Source: Anaerolineales bacterium HSG25 | GTDB lineage: Bacteria > Chloroflexota > Anaerolineae > 4572-78 > J111 | Direction: 5' to 3' | NCBI GenBank assembly: GCA_030377865.1 | Contig: JAUCGA010000016.1 | Coordinates: forward strand, 1 to 64,000 | Length of the DNA: 64,000 nt | Shown here: positions 18,408 through 26,876 of the stretch, piece after piece | How the letters are laid out: every line of letters starts with the position of its first letter | Numbering within the stretch: position 1 is the first letter of the stretch | The notes under the pieces: generated by a model | What the model was told of the DNA's origin: nothing | The model's input: only the letters and a program-made list of their open reading frames with translations | Databases searched by the model: none | Translations under genes and position numbers: made by a program

Positions 18408-19190
18408 TTATTCTGTAAGTGCTGGTAAAATATCTTCTGAAAAGCCAGATAACTCCAATATCCGCAGTTGTGTTTGATTGAGCGGTGTCAAATATCGCTT
18501 AACAACCTGCCCCTTTTGGTCGTAGTGAATATCTAAATATATATACCTAAAGGTATGAAGTATCAACCCAATTGAGGGACGAGCGGTTTTTCGTTTTGGA
18601 TTACCATCATAAATATGGTCTAGAGTTTCCTCATTTGCGGCCAAAGCACGTCGCACTACAAACTCAATGATACTTTCTGCTCTCGATAGAATCGCCAATA
18701 AGAGGATGAGGCTTGTATTGCAGTCATCTTGTAGGATACGTGGTGAAAGCATGTTTCGTGTTTTACGTTTAAAATAAGAAAAAGGACGTTTCATCGAGTA
18801 CTGATTTTGGATTATCCGGTCTTCCAATTCCCGCTCTATCTTGCTCCACACCGTCTTATCATTCAGATAATGCAAGGCATATTCCAAACGGGCCACTGAA
18901 AAATCATCCTCTTCCATCCTCTGACCACTCAGACATTCTAGGGTATAACGGTGGTCACTTACCCACTCTGCCATATATGCCCAGTTGTCATTCCATTCTA
19001 CCGATACATACACCAAGAGTATCGTCATCAACCAGCCAATACTTAACCCCTGATAATTCTCATCTTGCAGACAGTGGTTATCTATTACCTCTGCTACCCC
19101 CATTGTTATTAGCATTTGCAATACTAATGGGATAGTGTCTACCTGCTCTATTTTTCTCATTTTCCGTTGTTCAAAAGAATTCGTAATCAT
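18408..19190 (-). pseudogene. Internally deleted DUF4277 / IS1634-type transposase
   Basis: 260 residues, open throughout, but about half the family's usual length. Residues about 10-135 match the DUF4277 N-terminal region (TIPLVLQMLITMGVAEVID, GLSIGWLMTILLVYVS, DDFSVARLEYALHYL). Residues from about 185 match the extreme C-terminus of the same proteins (RPSIGLILHTFRYIY, LNQTQLRILELSG). The central RNase-H-like catalytic part carrying the DDE residues is missing. It is therefore a deletion derivative unable to transpose alone, though a DNA-binding remnant could still act as a regulator or inhibitor (inference). Confidence 0.8.
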
Positions 19191-19383
19191 TTTTTCTCCT
19201 TATTTTCTTCTCTACAATAGATTTTCTCTATTTATTTTGCTATTGTTCAGGCGATTCGGCGATTCAACGATTCAGTGATTCCGTCAGCCAAAATTCGATT
19301 ATTCCTCAATTCGTTGTCCTGTTTTCATCAATTGCGCTATAATATCATGCTTTTGGTCGATTTGAAATTAAGTTAAAGCTGGT

Positions 19384-19474
19384 GTAAATATTCAGTGAAC
19401 TCGTCAGAAAGAGTGTCAGAAACCCGATTTCTTTAAGAAATCGGGTTTCTAGGGCTACTTTACTGAATTTTTAC
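19384..19474. mobile_element. Family A MITE directly upstream of the helicase operon
   Basis: 91 bp, ends GTAAATATTCAGT and ACTGAATTTTTAC. Flanks AAGCTGGT (19376-19383) and AAGCAGGT (19475-19482) match at 7 of 8 positions, an aged 8-bp duplication. The right duplication overlaps the Shine-Dalgarno AGGTGAG of the following gene, so the element sits in its leader or promoter. Confidence 0.9.
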
Positions 19475-19488
19475 AAGCAGGTGAGATA

Positions 19489-19842
19489 TTGATCATTACC
19501 CTACAACAACCAACGTCCAACTATCCAGACTTAACTTTCCAACAACAGTATGTTGTGATTGGAATTGAAGCCGATGATTTGCGACTATTAAACGATCATG
19601 GTCGTCCCTATCTGTATCCTCATGCCCTGTTTGAGATTGTGGATTCGACTGAACCACAGGATTGGGTCACTGAGTTTGGCGATGACGGTGAGCGGTATGC
19701 TTATCCACCAGTATTAAATAGCCCAGGCTTCGTTGAGGATTTTTTTGACGCTAATAAACAGGCCGTGATGACTTTCTGGCGGAATGGCATGGCTACAGAG
19801 TATATTGAGCGATTAAAGGACTATTATGGCGTATTTTATTGA
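19489..19842 (+). CDS. Small acidic protein, first gene of the NERD-helicase unit
   Basis: 117 residues from a TTG start; AGGTGAG lies 5-11 bp upstream, and no ATG fits. I do not recognise the family. It is acidic and aromatic-rich with no transmembrane segment, Cys cluster or signal peptide (LYPHALFEIVDSTEPQDWV in the middle, LKDYYGVFY at the end). The last 17 bp overlap the next gene, so the two are translationally coupled and probably act together, for example as regulator, antitoxin or substrate adaptor (inference). Confidence 0.75.
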   Translation: MIITLQQPTSNYPDLTFQQQYVVIGIEADDLRLLNDHGRPYLYPHALFEIVDSTEPQDWVTEFGDDGERYAYPPVLNSPGFVEDFFDANKQAVMTFWRNGMATEYIERLKDYYGVFY

Positions 19843-21961
19843 AACTGAATCATTAGAACAGAACGGTGAGGCTGGAGAAAAGAAAGTTTGGGAAGTGGTA
19901 AAAAAGGCATTTCGGAACTCGGACTGCTTAGGATACTGGCGTTACCCACTATTCTCGTCAACAGGGAAGGCGCGCAAGGAACCGGATATTTTGATTGCTG
20001 ACAAGAGTTTGGGCTTATTAGTGCTTGAGGTCAAAGCGATTAACATTCAGAATATCATCACCATCCAAGGTCATCAGTGGCAAATGCGAGATTTTTATTC
20101 GGATTATATTCAGCCATACCGACAAGCAGAAAACCAACTGTACGCAGTGGCTGGGTGGTGTGATACCGATCCAATCATCCGACGACGAGTAACTGGTCGA
20201 GCGGTAGTAGCATTACCATACATCACGCGTGGGGAATGGGAGGGTCGAGGCTTCGATAAGTTGCCCAGTTCACCACCTATTTTGTTTCGAGGCGATCTAC
20301 GTCTGGCTCGTTTTTACGAACAGGTGGAAATGATCCCCCCACTCATCCAGGGCCAAGCGTTGGATGATGAGCAGTGGGAGGCATTTCAGGTGGCATTGTG
20401 CGGCTCTGCGGTGCTGAAAAAGGACACTCCCGGTGATAGTCCCGACCCAGAGAGCCGTCGAGCAATCATCGACACAGTTCGGGAGAAGTTGATTAAATTT
20501 GATTTGCAACAAGAGCGAATTGGCAAACAGATCCCACCGGGTATCCAACGTATCCGAGGAATTGCCGGATCAGGCAAAACCGTATTGTTGGCTCAACGAG
20601 CGGTACACATGCACCTGAAGTATCCTGATTGGAATATCGCCCTGATATTCTTCACTCGGTCGTTGTATGACCAGATCATCAACCTGATTGACAAGTGGAT
20701 GCGCCACTTTACCCAAGGTGAACAGAGCTATAATCAGCAAAACAGTAACCTAAAAGTTTACCATGCATGGGGAAGCAAGACCCAACCGGGCTTTTATCGG
20801 GAAGCATGTTTGGCCCACAAGGTGCGTCCACTGATTGTCAATGACATCAAGGAGCTACGCCTAACCCCAAATGATGGGTTGATTTACGTCTGTCAACAGT
20901 TCCTAAAACAGGTTGAACCTCAACGGATATTTGATGCAATCCTAATTGATGAGGGTCAAGATTTGGTGACTGATAATGAGAGTTTATTGTTTGATGACAA
21001 ACAATCGTTCTACTGGTTTGCCTATTCCATGCTACGATGGAACGGCATCGACGCGACCCAGCGACGGCTTTATTGGGCTTATGATGAGGCACAAAGCTTG
21101 ACTAATCTGACAATCCCGCAATATAAACAGATTTTCGGAGAAGATTTAGGAAAACGACTGACCAAAGGGGTCAGTTATAAAGGGGGAATAAAGAAAAGTG
21201 AGGTTATGCCAGCTTGTTATCGCACACCTGGGCCGATTATCACGGCGGCACACGCGCTGGGGATGGGGTTGCTCAGACCAAATGGCATGTTGACCGCAGG
21301 ATTAACCACTAAACTAGAATGGGAGCAATTGGGATATAATGTATTACAAGGAGAATTTCGAGAGGGAAATAAAATTGTGTTACAGAGATTGGAGAAGAAC
21401 TCCCCCAATCCAGTACCACAATTTTGGCATGAGTATGTGTTTCAATTCCGAACGTATCGGTCTCGGGCCAAAGAGATTGAGGCGTTAACCCAGCATATCA
21501 AACGAAACATTCATGAGGATAAGCTGAAACCTTGTCGAGAGATTTTGGTTTTAGTGCTAGGGAATTCCTACGATGTGCCCAAACTGACCCGCATGGTAGC
21601 CAAACAGCTACAACAGACTGGGATTGATGTGTTCATTCCATCGGCAAAGCGGTTGAACGATTTGGCTCCACGTTGGCCCAACAATGACCCCAACCAGTTT
21701 TGGCATGAAGGCGGAGTGACAATCTCCAATATCCACCGAGCCAAGGGAAACGAAGCCGACATGGTTTATGTGATAGGAGTGGATAATATAGCTCGAAAAG
21801 AGGAGGATATGACTTTACGCAACCAGTTGTTTGTAGGTCTGACCCGTTCTAAGGCATGGGTACATCTGAGTGGGGTGGGACAACATCCACTGTTTGATGA
21901 GATTAAACGGGTAATTGCCTGTGGTGACACGTTTGAATTTGTCTTCAGGAGAAATAAATGA
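19826..21961 (+). CDS. NERD-nuclease domain fused to UvrD-like superfamily 1 helicase
   Basis: 711 residues. The N-terminal part (about 10-180) resembles the NERD nuclease-related fold (KEPDILIADKSLGLLVLEVKAI, a PD-(D/E)XK-like D...E-x-K pattern). The rest is a superfamily 1 helicase: Walker A GIAGSGKTVLLAQRA near residue 250, Walker B FDAILIDEGQDL near 375, a late VTISNIHRAKGNEADMVYV segment (motif V) and LFVGLTRSKAWVHLSG (motif VI). The start lies inside the upstream gene (17-bp overlap). Such NERD-helicases occur in mobile and defence regions; a role in acting on foreign or damaged DNA is plausible but not shown here. Confidence 0.88.
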   Translation: MAYFIETESLEQNGEAGEKKVWEVVKKAFRNSDCLGYWRYPLFSSTGKARKEPDILIADKSLGLLVLEVKAINIQNIITIQGHQWQMRDFYSDYIQPYRQAENQLYAVAGWCDTDPIIRRRVTGRAVVALPYITRGEWEGRGFDKLPSSPPILFRGDLRLARFYEQVEMIPPLIQGQALDDEQWEAFQVALCGSAVLKKDTPGDSPDPESRRAIIDTVREKLIKFDLQQERIGKQIPPGIQRIRGIAGSGKTVLLAQRAVHMHLKYPDWNIALIFFTRSLYDQIINLIDKWMRHFTQGEQSYNQQNSNLKVYHAWGSKTQPGFYREACLAHKVRPLIVNDIKELRLTPNDGLIYVCQQFLKQVEPQRIFDAILIDEGQDLVTDNESLLFDDKQSFYWFAYSMLRWNGIDATQRRLYWAYDEAQSLTNLTIPQYKQIFGEDLGKRLTKGVSYKGGIKKSEVMPACYRTPGPIITAAHALGMGLLRPNGMLTAGLTTKLEWEQLGYNVLQGEFREGNKIVLQRLEKNSPNPVPQFWHEYVFQFRTYRSRAKEIEALTQHIKRNIHEDKLKPCREILVLVLGNSYDVPKLTRMVAKQLQQTGIDVFIPSAKRLNDLAPRWPNNDPNQFWHEGGVTISNIHRAKGNEADMVYVIGVDNIARKEEDMTLRNQLFVGLTRSKAWVHLSGVGQHPLFDEIKRVIACGDTFEFVFRRNK

Positions 21962-22009
21962 GTCAATCTAAGAATATATCTGATTGAATAATTGTTTTGA
22001 GACGAAACA

Positions 22010-22047
22010 ACCAATCTAAAATCTAAAATCGCCAATCTAAAATCCAA
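22010..22047. repeat. TAGATT-based tandem words at the 3-prime end of the membrane gene
   Basis: On the minus strand the stop TAG is followed by TAGATTGGCGATTTTAGATT units. The same words appear in frame inside the gene at 23313-23380. Another example of a repeat tract that begins at a stop codon. Confidence 0.8.
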
Positions 22048-24703
22048 CAATCTCCACCGCGTAATGATTCAGCACCCCCTGCGAATCGAAGGCCGGTAGC
22101 CGTTCCCCCGTCGCCGGATTGTACAACCCCACCAATAAAGTAAATGGTTCATCTCCCAAACTATCTAAATCAAGCTCATGCTGATCCACAATCACCTCAC
22201 CGGCGTTCCAGAGTGAGGTCGGATAATCTCCATTGACCGGCGGGCCATCGAATCCGGTCAGCATGGTCGAATTGGCCGGATCAACTGAGCCGTCGGCTTC
22301 CTGCGGCCATGCTTGAATGAATATCGTGTAGTCATTGGCTATTGGTTGCTGAACTTGCCACACAAGAGTCAAGGTTTGGCTCATGGGGGCAAGTTGATAG
22401 TCCAGCAGAGTAACTTGATCCAAGAAGTTAATCGGTTCTTTGTTGGTTGCGGGTAGCTTCGGCCATGTCCACGGAATCAATTTGAGGCTGGTGATAATCG
22501 GTTCGATAGGCTGACCGTCTTGATTGACCACAGGTTTGCCGGGTCGCCCCGTTTCATGATAATCGTAGATTCCGGCGAGGATGGTCAGCCGAGTCGGGGC
22601 ATGAGTCATTTCGGTGTGGGGCGGGATGGTGATCTCATACTCGTCGGCCAAAATATCACCCGCTTTGAGATACGAGGTCGGCCAATGTCCACCGCCCGGG
22701 TAGGTGTCTCGTTGGGCGACTTTTTCCCGTTGCCGACCAAGCACATGGATAAACTGGCTGTAGTTCTGCTTCGTCGGTTTGAGCAGTTGCCAATAGAGAG
22801 TCAAGCGTAATTTTTCCGCCGGACGAATCGTGTCGATGGGCAGGTGATAGCCAAGCAGTTGCATGGTATCGTCATAGATATAATCAAGCGGCTGTATCTC
22901 TGCGGGCAGGTCGGCTTCGGTAAGAATGTTTGGTTTCGCATAGACATGGATTATGTAAATAAACGGTACACTCAGGGCAAAGATAAACAAAGCTGTGGTA
23001 CAGATGACGATGATTGCGGTCTTGATTTCTTGCGAGGTATATAGTTTTTCTCGTACGCCTGTTGGTAGTTCGGGCAGATGTTGTTTGGTCGAAATCACCT
23101 GATCAATCAGCCATGTCAGCCCCAGAATCATCAAAGCCGAAATCGCCGAGATTGCCGGATAGAACAGTCTCCCCTGCGTCGCCGGTTGAGTCAGATTCCA
23201 GACGATAAAGCCAGCCACCATGATCAAACACCAACCCAATAACAGGTAAAAGGTTGGGCGATGAACATGACCAACTTTCCCGTAAGTTTGGAACTTGCGG
23301 GAAGGTGACACCAATCTAAAATCTAAAATCCAAAATCTAAAATCCAAAATTGCCAATCTAAAATCGCCAATCCAAAATCCGACCAATCCTACAAAGGCTA
23401 GTAACGACAAAAAATCTAACAGGCGATAAATCCAGTTTGTCACCAGAATGTTCACTCCGCCAAACAAGGCCCAGTAAGCGATGCGTAGCCCTTCGAATTC
23501 AGCCCACAAGACCGCCAACGAGAGCGCGGTGGGGCGGGGGTCGGCAGTCTTACGCATCGATTCAAGGCCGAGCAAGTCTCCATTATATACCCACGCGTTC
23601 CGTAGATAGAACCATCCAGCTACCACAAATACGGTTGCACCTAATATCAACCCCCAACCAATTGCCTTTTTGAGAATGGCCCACGAGACCGTGGAGATTA
23701 GTCCCCCCTCAATCCCCCCTACGTCCCCGAATGGGGGCAAAGGGGGAGAAGCCGCGCCCCTCCCCCTTGTGGGGGGAGGTTGGGAGGGGGGAGAGTACTC
23801 ATCAAACAGAAAAGCCTGATTTTGCCAATTGCCTTGGTTTACTTTTTCATCTCGATAAGCCAACCAAATAAACCACAAACCTGCTAAGGGAAGCAGACCA
23901 AGCGCGTACAATTTGCTCAACGCCCCCAAGCCTATCAAAACGCCCAAGCCGACGATTGAGGTAATTGTAACCCCTCTTTCAAGGTGCGAAGCTCCTCCGA
24001 GGTGTGTTTTTCTCCTCGTTCGCCCGTTGGTAGTTCGGGGAGGTGTTACATGAGGTGCATCTCCCATCCCAATCATCACCCACAAGGCCAACGTCACAAA
24101 CATAATCACCGCGTTGTCATTATTGACCGCGCTCGAAATGAAGATAAACATGGGGTTAAAGGCCGTCACCGCCATTGCACCAGTCGCCAACCAGCGATTA
24201 CCCTGAAACAGAGTCAGGGCAATCAGATAACAAACTGCTACCGTGACCGAGGCAAACAGAATCGACATGAATCGAATCAGATGCACGGCCAACACATGGC
24301 CCGACCATGATTCATTCGGTGGGTGGATGGTAATATGTTTGTTGTCGGGGCGGAGCGGGTCGCCGATGGAGGTGTGGGGGTTGTACCAGAAAACATCGTC
24401 CCAACTGCCGGTTTCAATCCACGCTGTAGTCAAAGCGGCGAGGGCATAATAAAGCGGGGGCTGACTGCCTTCATGCTCCCAATGGTGGGCGGCCTCACCA
24501 CCGTCCTGTATCGGCAGGCGAGTGGTGTCGGCCATGTATTTGACCACCGCATAATGGCGGGATTCGTCACCTGCTTCAAAGGGCGGCGTGGCGATGCTGT
24601 AGATAATCCCCAAGCCGATGAAGGCCAGCAATATCAGCACGGCGGGGAGGTGGGGGCGAATGGAGAATGTTTGTTCGAGGATGGTTTGTGGTTTGGAAGT
24701 CAA
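22037..24703 (-). CDS. Large polytopic membrane protein, GT39/DUF2142-like glycosyltransferase
   Basis: 888 residues from a TTG start one base after the PIN-gene stop; no ATG precedes the first membrane helix. The early loop IATPPFEAGDESRHYAVVKY, with its acidic GDE, and GSQPPLYYAL recall lipid-linked sugar transferases of the GT39/DUF2142 type. About ten hydrophobic helices follow, then a soluble C-terminal region (about 600-888) of beta-rich repeats. Four low-complexity segments translate from intergenic repeat cores, for example FRLAILDFRFWILDFRL and GRGAASPPLPPFGDVGG, and all keep the frame. Likely role: cell-surface glycosylation. Donor and acceptor unknown. Confidence 0.75.
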   Translation of the reverse strand: MTSKPQTILEQTFSIRPHLPAVLILLAFIGLGIIYSIATPPFEAGDESRHYAVVKYMADTTRLPIQDGGEAAHHWEHEGSQPPLYYALAALTTAWIETGSWDDVFWYNPHTSIGDPLRPDNKHITIHPPNESWSGHVLAVHLIRFMSILFASVTVAVCYLIALTLFQGNRWLATGAMAVTAFNPMFIFISSAVNNDNAVIMFVTLALWVMIGMGDAPHVTPPRTTNGRTRRKTHLGGASHLERGVTITSIVGLGVLIGLGALSKLYALGLLPLAGLWFIWLAYRDEKVNQGNWQNQAFLFDEYSPPSQPPPTRGRGAASPPLPPFGDVGGIEGGLISTVSWAILKKAIGWGLILGATVFVVAGWFYLRNAWVYNGDLLGLESMRKTADPRPTALSLAVLWAEFEGLRIAYWALFGGVNILVTNWIYRLLDFLSLLAFVGLVGFWIGDFRLAILDFRFWILDFRLVSPSRKFQTYGKVGHVHRPTFYLLLGWCLIMVAGFIVWNLTQPATQGRLFYPAISAISALMILGLTWLIDQVISTKQHLPELPTGVREKLYTSQEIKTAIIVICTTALFIFALSVPFIYIIHVYAKPNILTEADLPAEIQPLDYIYDDTMQLLGYHLPIDTIRPAEKLRLTLYWQLLKPTKQNYSQFIHVLGRQREKVAQRDTYPGGGHWPTSYLKAGDILADEYEITIPPHTEMTHAPTRLTILAGIYDYHETGRPGKPVVNQDGQPIEPIITSLKLIPWTWPKLPATNKEPINFLDQVTLLDYQLAPMSQTLTLVWQVQQPIANDYTIFIQAWPQEADGSVDPANSTMLTGFDGPPVNGDYPTSLWNAGEVIVDQHELDLDSLGDEPFTLLVGLYNPATGERLPAFDSQGVLNHYAVEIVGF
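23275..23385. repeat. In-frame repeat inserts: TTCCCG hairpin plus AATCTAAAATC tract
   Basis: ACTTTCCCGTAAGTTTGGAA and its arm CTTGCGGGAAGG (the core of families H and I) are followed by CCAATCTAAAATC words repeated to 23380. All are translated within the membrane protein in a loop between helices. Confidence 0.85.
23696..23806. repeat. In-frame G/C-rich hairpin core of the family D type
   Basis: CCCCCCTCAATCCCCCCTAC through GGTTGGGAGGGGGGAGAG corresponds to the core carried by family D elements at 53.8 kb and 62.3 kb, but the D shell ends are absent. It encodes the Pro/Gly-rich stretch SPPSQPPPTRGRGAASPPLP in a loop of the membrane protein. Confidence 0.85.
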
Positions 24704-24704
24704 T

Positions 24705-25109
24705 TCAGACCATCCAATTCTCGGATTTTAAGCCTGAAATGGCCTCAAAATCTCTATCGGTTGTCAATAACGTTAAATCATACTTCAAGGTGAGTACGGC
24801 GATAAAGCTATCAACAATCTCCAACTGCCATCCTTTTTTACGAAGTGCTACTCGTAGTTCGGCTGATTGTTCAGCTAAATTAAGGTTAAGATAGTAATAA
24901 TCAAATAACCCTTTAAGACGTTCCCACTCTGTCAAATTTTGTTTCACCCGAGGCAATAACCGAATACCAAACAAAAATTCGCTCAGGGCGGGTAATGGAA
25001 TGATAAATGTGTCACCCATTCCCATTTTAAGTAGAATTTTTTCTCGTAATGGATGCGTCAAGGTGACTAATGGAGATATATGATTGGTGTCTAAAAGGTA
25101 TCGAGCCAT
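24705..25109 (-). CDS. PIN-domain ribonuclease toxin (VapC-like)
   Basis: 134 residues with the PIN signature: MARYLLDTNHISPLV (first acidic residue Asp7), a central acidic helix (PALSEFLFGIR), then SFIAVLTLKYDLTLLTTDRDFEAI carrying the late Asp residues. VapC toxins cleave RNA with a metal-bound acidic cluster. The start overlaps the upstream gene by 19 bp, the usual coupling in toxin-antitoxin pairs. The stop is 1 bp before the start of the membrane-protein gene, so all three may be co-transcribed. Confidence 0.87.
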   Translation of the reverse strand: MARYLLDTNHISPLVTLTHPLREKILLKMGMGDTFIIPLPALSEFLFGIRLLPRVKQNLTEWERLKGLFDYYYLNLNLAEQSAELRVALRKKGWQLEIVDSFIAVLTLKYDLTLLTTDRDFEAISGLKSENWMV

Positions 25110-25477
25110 GCCTTTTGTTCCTCTAACTCATGATTTAGGCTACTCGTTTTCATATCTGCCTCAACCTTTTGCCATTGTTCATCCCAATCATGATAATCTA
25201 CAATGGTCTCCTCTTGGATTGATGGAATCGCTAAATAGTCGTCAATAGACATGGTCGCAGATATTATATTTTTAGGATTAGGCGGTATTTGCCGTATGTT
25301 TTTTATGACATCTTCTAATGAAAGATCGGATGGTTCTGCCGTAATCCCCACCTGACCAAGGTTGAATTTTACTCGCAAAAAAGCAATAAACTCCGCCAAC
25401 AACCGCACCCCTTCTTGAGGTAATATATCTATCAGCGCGCTGATTTCAGTTTTTAACTGCTGTGAGTTTTGGATCAT
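25091..25477 (-). CDS. Putative antitoxin partner of the PIN toxin
   Basis: 128 residues. An amphipathic N-terminal part (LKTEISALIDILPQEGVRLLAEFIAFLRVKF) resembles the helical start of DUF2281/VapB-like antitoxins. The C-terminus is acidic and Trp-rich (DYHDWDEQWQKVEADMK) and could wrap the toxin. A strong AGGAGT precedes the ATG. Identity as an antitoxin rests on the overlap with the PIN gene and this layout. It is longer than a typical 70-90 residue VapB. Confidence 0.68.
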   Translation of the reverse strand: MIQNSQQLKTEISALIDILPQEGVRLLAEFIAFLRVKFNLGQVGITAEPSDLSLEDVIKNIRQIPPNPKNIISATMSIDDYLAIPSIQEETIVDYHDWDEQWQKVEADMKTSSLNHELEEQKAWLDTF

Positions 25478-25642
25478 TGGATACTCCTTTTTGACTGCGT
25501 AGGGGTCTATTCTTTACACTTGAGTTATGTCAGCATACATCACACCGAAATGGCTATCAATTCAAGGGTTTTCTTGCTCATTCAAAGTAACCGAACTATA
25601 CTGTATTGTCGAAATCGGCAAAAACGAAAAACGAGGTGATTT

Positions 25643-25999
25643 ATGGCCTGGTACACGGCGCATGCCATTATGTATGTTAAATTTAAGGACGGCAATCAAG
25701 ATAAATATCCCTTTTGGGAGAATATCATTTTGATTGAAGCCACATCCTCTGATGAAGCGTTTGAGAAAGCGGAGCAAAGAGCCAAAGAAGATGAAGGAGA
25801 CAGCCGAGGAAGTTTCACGCACGAAGGTCGTCCTGCCATAAGGCTTTTTGCCGGATTACGCCGCTTGGTCAGTTGTGTTGATGCAGAAGAACGCCCCAAC
25901 CATGGCACGGAACTGACCTATTCTGAAATGGAGGTGACCAGTAAGGCCGATTTTGAAAAGTTGGTCAACGGTGAGTCGGTGATGGTTTTGTATGAGTGA
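25643..25999 (+). CDS. DUF4288 domain protein
   Basis: 118 residues. WYTAHAIMYVKFKDG near the start and LIEATSSDEAFEKAEQRAKE are typical of DUF4288, a small alpha/beta family of unknown function often found near toxin or defence genes. GAGGTGA precedes the ATG. It stands alone on the plus strand, divergent from the toxin-antitoxin pair, with a 165-bp shared upstream gap that could hold both promoters. Confidence 0.75.
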   Translation: MAWYTAHAIMYVKFKDGNQDKYPFWENIILIEATSSDEAFEKAEQRAKEDEGDSRGSFTHEGRPAIRLFAGLRRLVSCVDAEERPNHGTELTYSEMEVTSKADFEKLVNGESVMVLYE

Positions 26000-26037
26000 T
26001 AGGGTGTTGACAGAACAGATTCGACTAGGTAACCAAA

Positions 26038-26171
26038 AGTTTGTCGATTCATTCATGACCTGACATGCTGACAAAATCAAAAGCATTTTTTGACAGAATT
26101 AACAAAATTAACAGGATTTTTTCACTTGTAATCTTGTTAATCTTGTTTTAGTCATGTTGAAACGATAAACA
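26038..26171. repeat. Family L palindromic repeat
   Basis: AGTTTGTCGATTCATTCATG on one side and AGTCATGTTGAAACGATAAAC on the other, with AACAGGATT...AATCTTGTTAATCTT arms. An inverted-orientation copy lies at 56823-56980, and end words recur at 31190, 31425 and 18391. Confidence 0.75.
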
Positions 26172-26191
26172 TCTGGGTAACAATCGGTTAG

Positions 26192-26331
26192 GCAATTCCA
26201 GAAAAATAAATCTCCCAAACAACCCACTGATTGAAATCAGCATCTTAAACGAAAAACCTGCTTAAGCAGGTTTCCCGTATTAGCCTGTGAATTCATTCAC
26301 AGGGCAAGGCCGATTAAAAGTTGGAACTGCT
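26192..26331. mobile_element. Family D shell with CTTAAGCAGG core; TTAG duplication at a stop codon
   Basis: GCAATTCCAGAAAAATAAAT at the left, AAAAGTTGGAACTGCT at the right, TTAG on both sides (26188-26191, 26332-26335). The core CTGATTGAAATCAG / CCTGCTTAAGCAGG is otherwise found in family E shells. The right TTAG contains the TAA stop of the adjacent minus-strand gene, so the element landed on that stop codon. Confidence 0.85.
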
Positions 26332-26832
26332 TTAGTGTTTGACCTTAGACTTAGACACAATCGCCCCCAAACACCATGTCACCCCATCAATGAGTGTGCT
26401 TCTGGAGATAGCCTGTTGACTCAGAAACGTCGCAAACTCTTGATGAAAGGTGACATGGTCAGCTAAGGCATGCAACGCCCGTTTATATTCAGGGGGAATA
26501 GACAACTTGCTGACCTTGACCAAATCAAACAGGATATTCAGCCCATCAACAATGGTGGCCGTCGTATCGGTATCTTTATTGGCTAACAGATGTAGGAGAA
26601 GCGCTATATCGTAGACGGCATCGACCTCACCTGTTAATTGACGAGAGTTGTTTTGTCCCGACGCATCAAGGAAGCGGGAGGCAGAGTTTGGGTCGCTAAA
26701 AAAGAGCAGGTATCCATCTTCCGATAATGGCTCATCAACCTCACCCGGAAAAATGAGAGTATAAAGTTCTGGCTCCTTGGCATCAGGATTGATAGAAAAC
26801 CCGACGAGCCAGACCTGTTCTCGTTCTATCAT
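26332..26832 (-). CDS. Hypothetical protein of 166 residues
   Basis: I do not recognise it. It is soluble, with a mixed alpha/beta N-terminus (IEREQVWLVGFSINPDAKEP, then LLFFSDPNSASRFLDASG) and a helical C-terminal half. I chose the ATG at 26832. A GTG at 26868 overlapping the previous stop would add 12 residues (RRENVRREN...), but these are encoded by the GTGAGGCGTGAAAAC repeat tract, so they are probably not native. The gene lies just downstream of the aminotransferase on the same strand and is probably co-transcribed. Confidence 0.65.
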   Translation of the reverse strand: MIEREQVWLVGFSINPDAKEPELYTLIFPGEVDEPLSEDGYLLFFSDPNSASRFLDASGQNNSRQLTGEVDAVYDIALLLHLLANKDTDTTATIVDGLNILFDLVKVSKLSIPPEYKRALHALADHVTFHQEFATFLSQQAISRSTLIDGVTWCLGAIVSKSKVKH

Positions 26833-26839
26833 CTTCAAA

Positions 26840-26876
26840 TTTTCACGCCTCACGTTTTCACGCCTCACACCATCTC
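26840..26876. repeat. GTGAGGC/GTGAAAA tract overlapping the aminotransferase stop
   Basis: On the minus strand the stop TGA begins TGAGGCGTGAAAACGTGAGG, then GCGTGAAAAT. The same words form longer arrays at 32876-32991 and 62500-62596. Confidence 0.8.
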
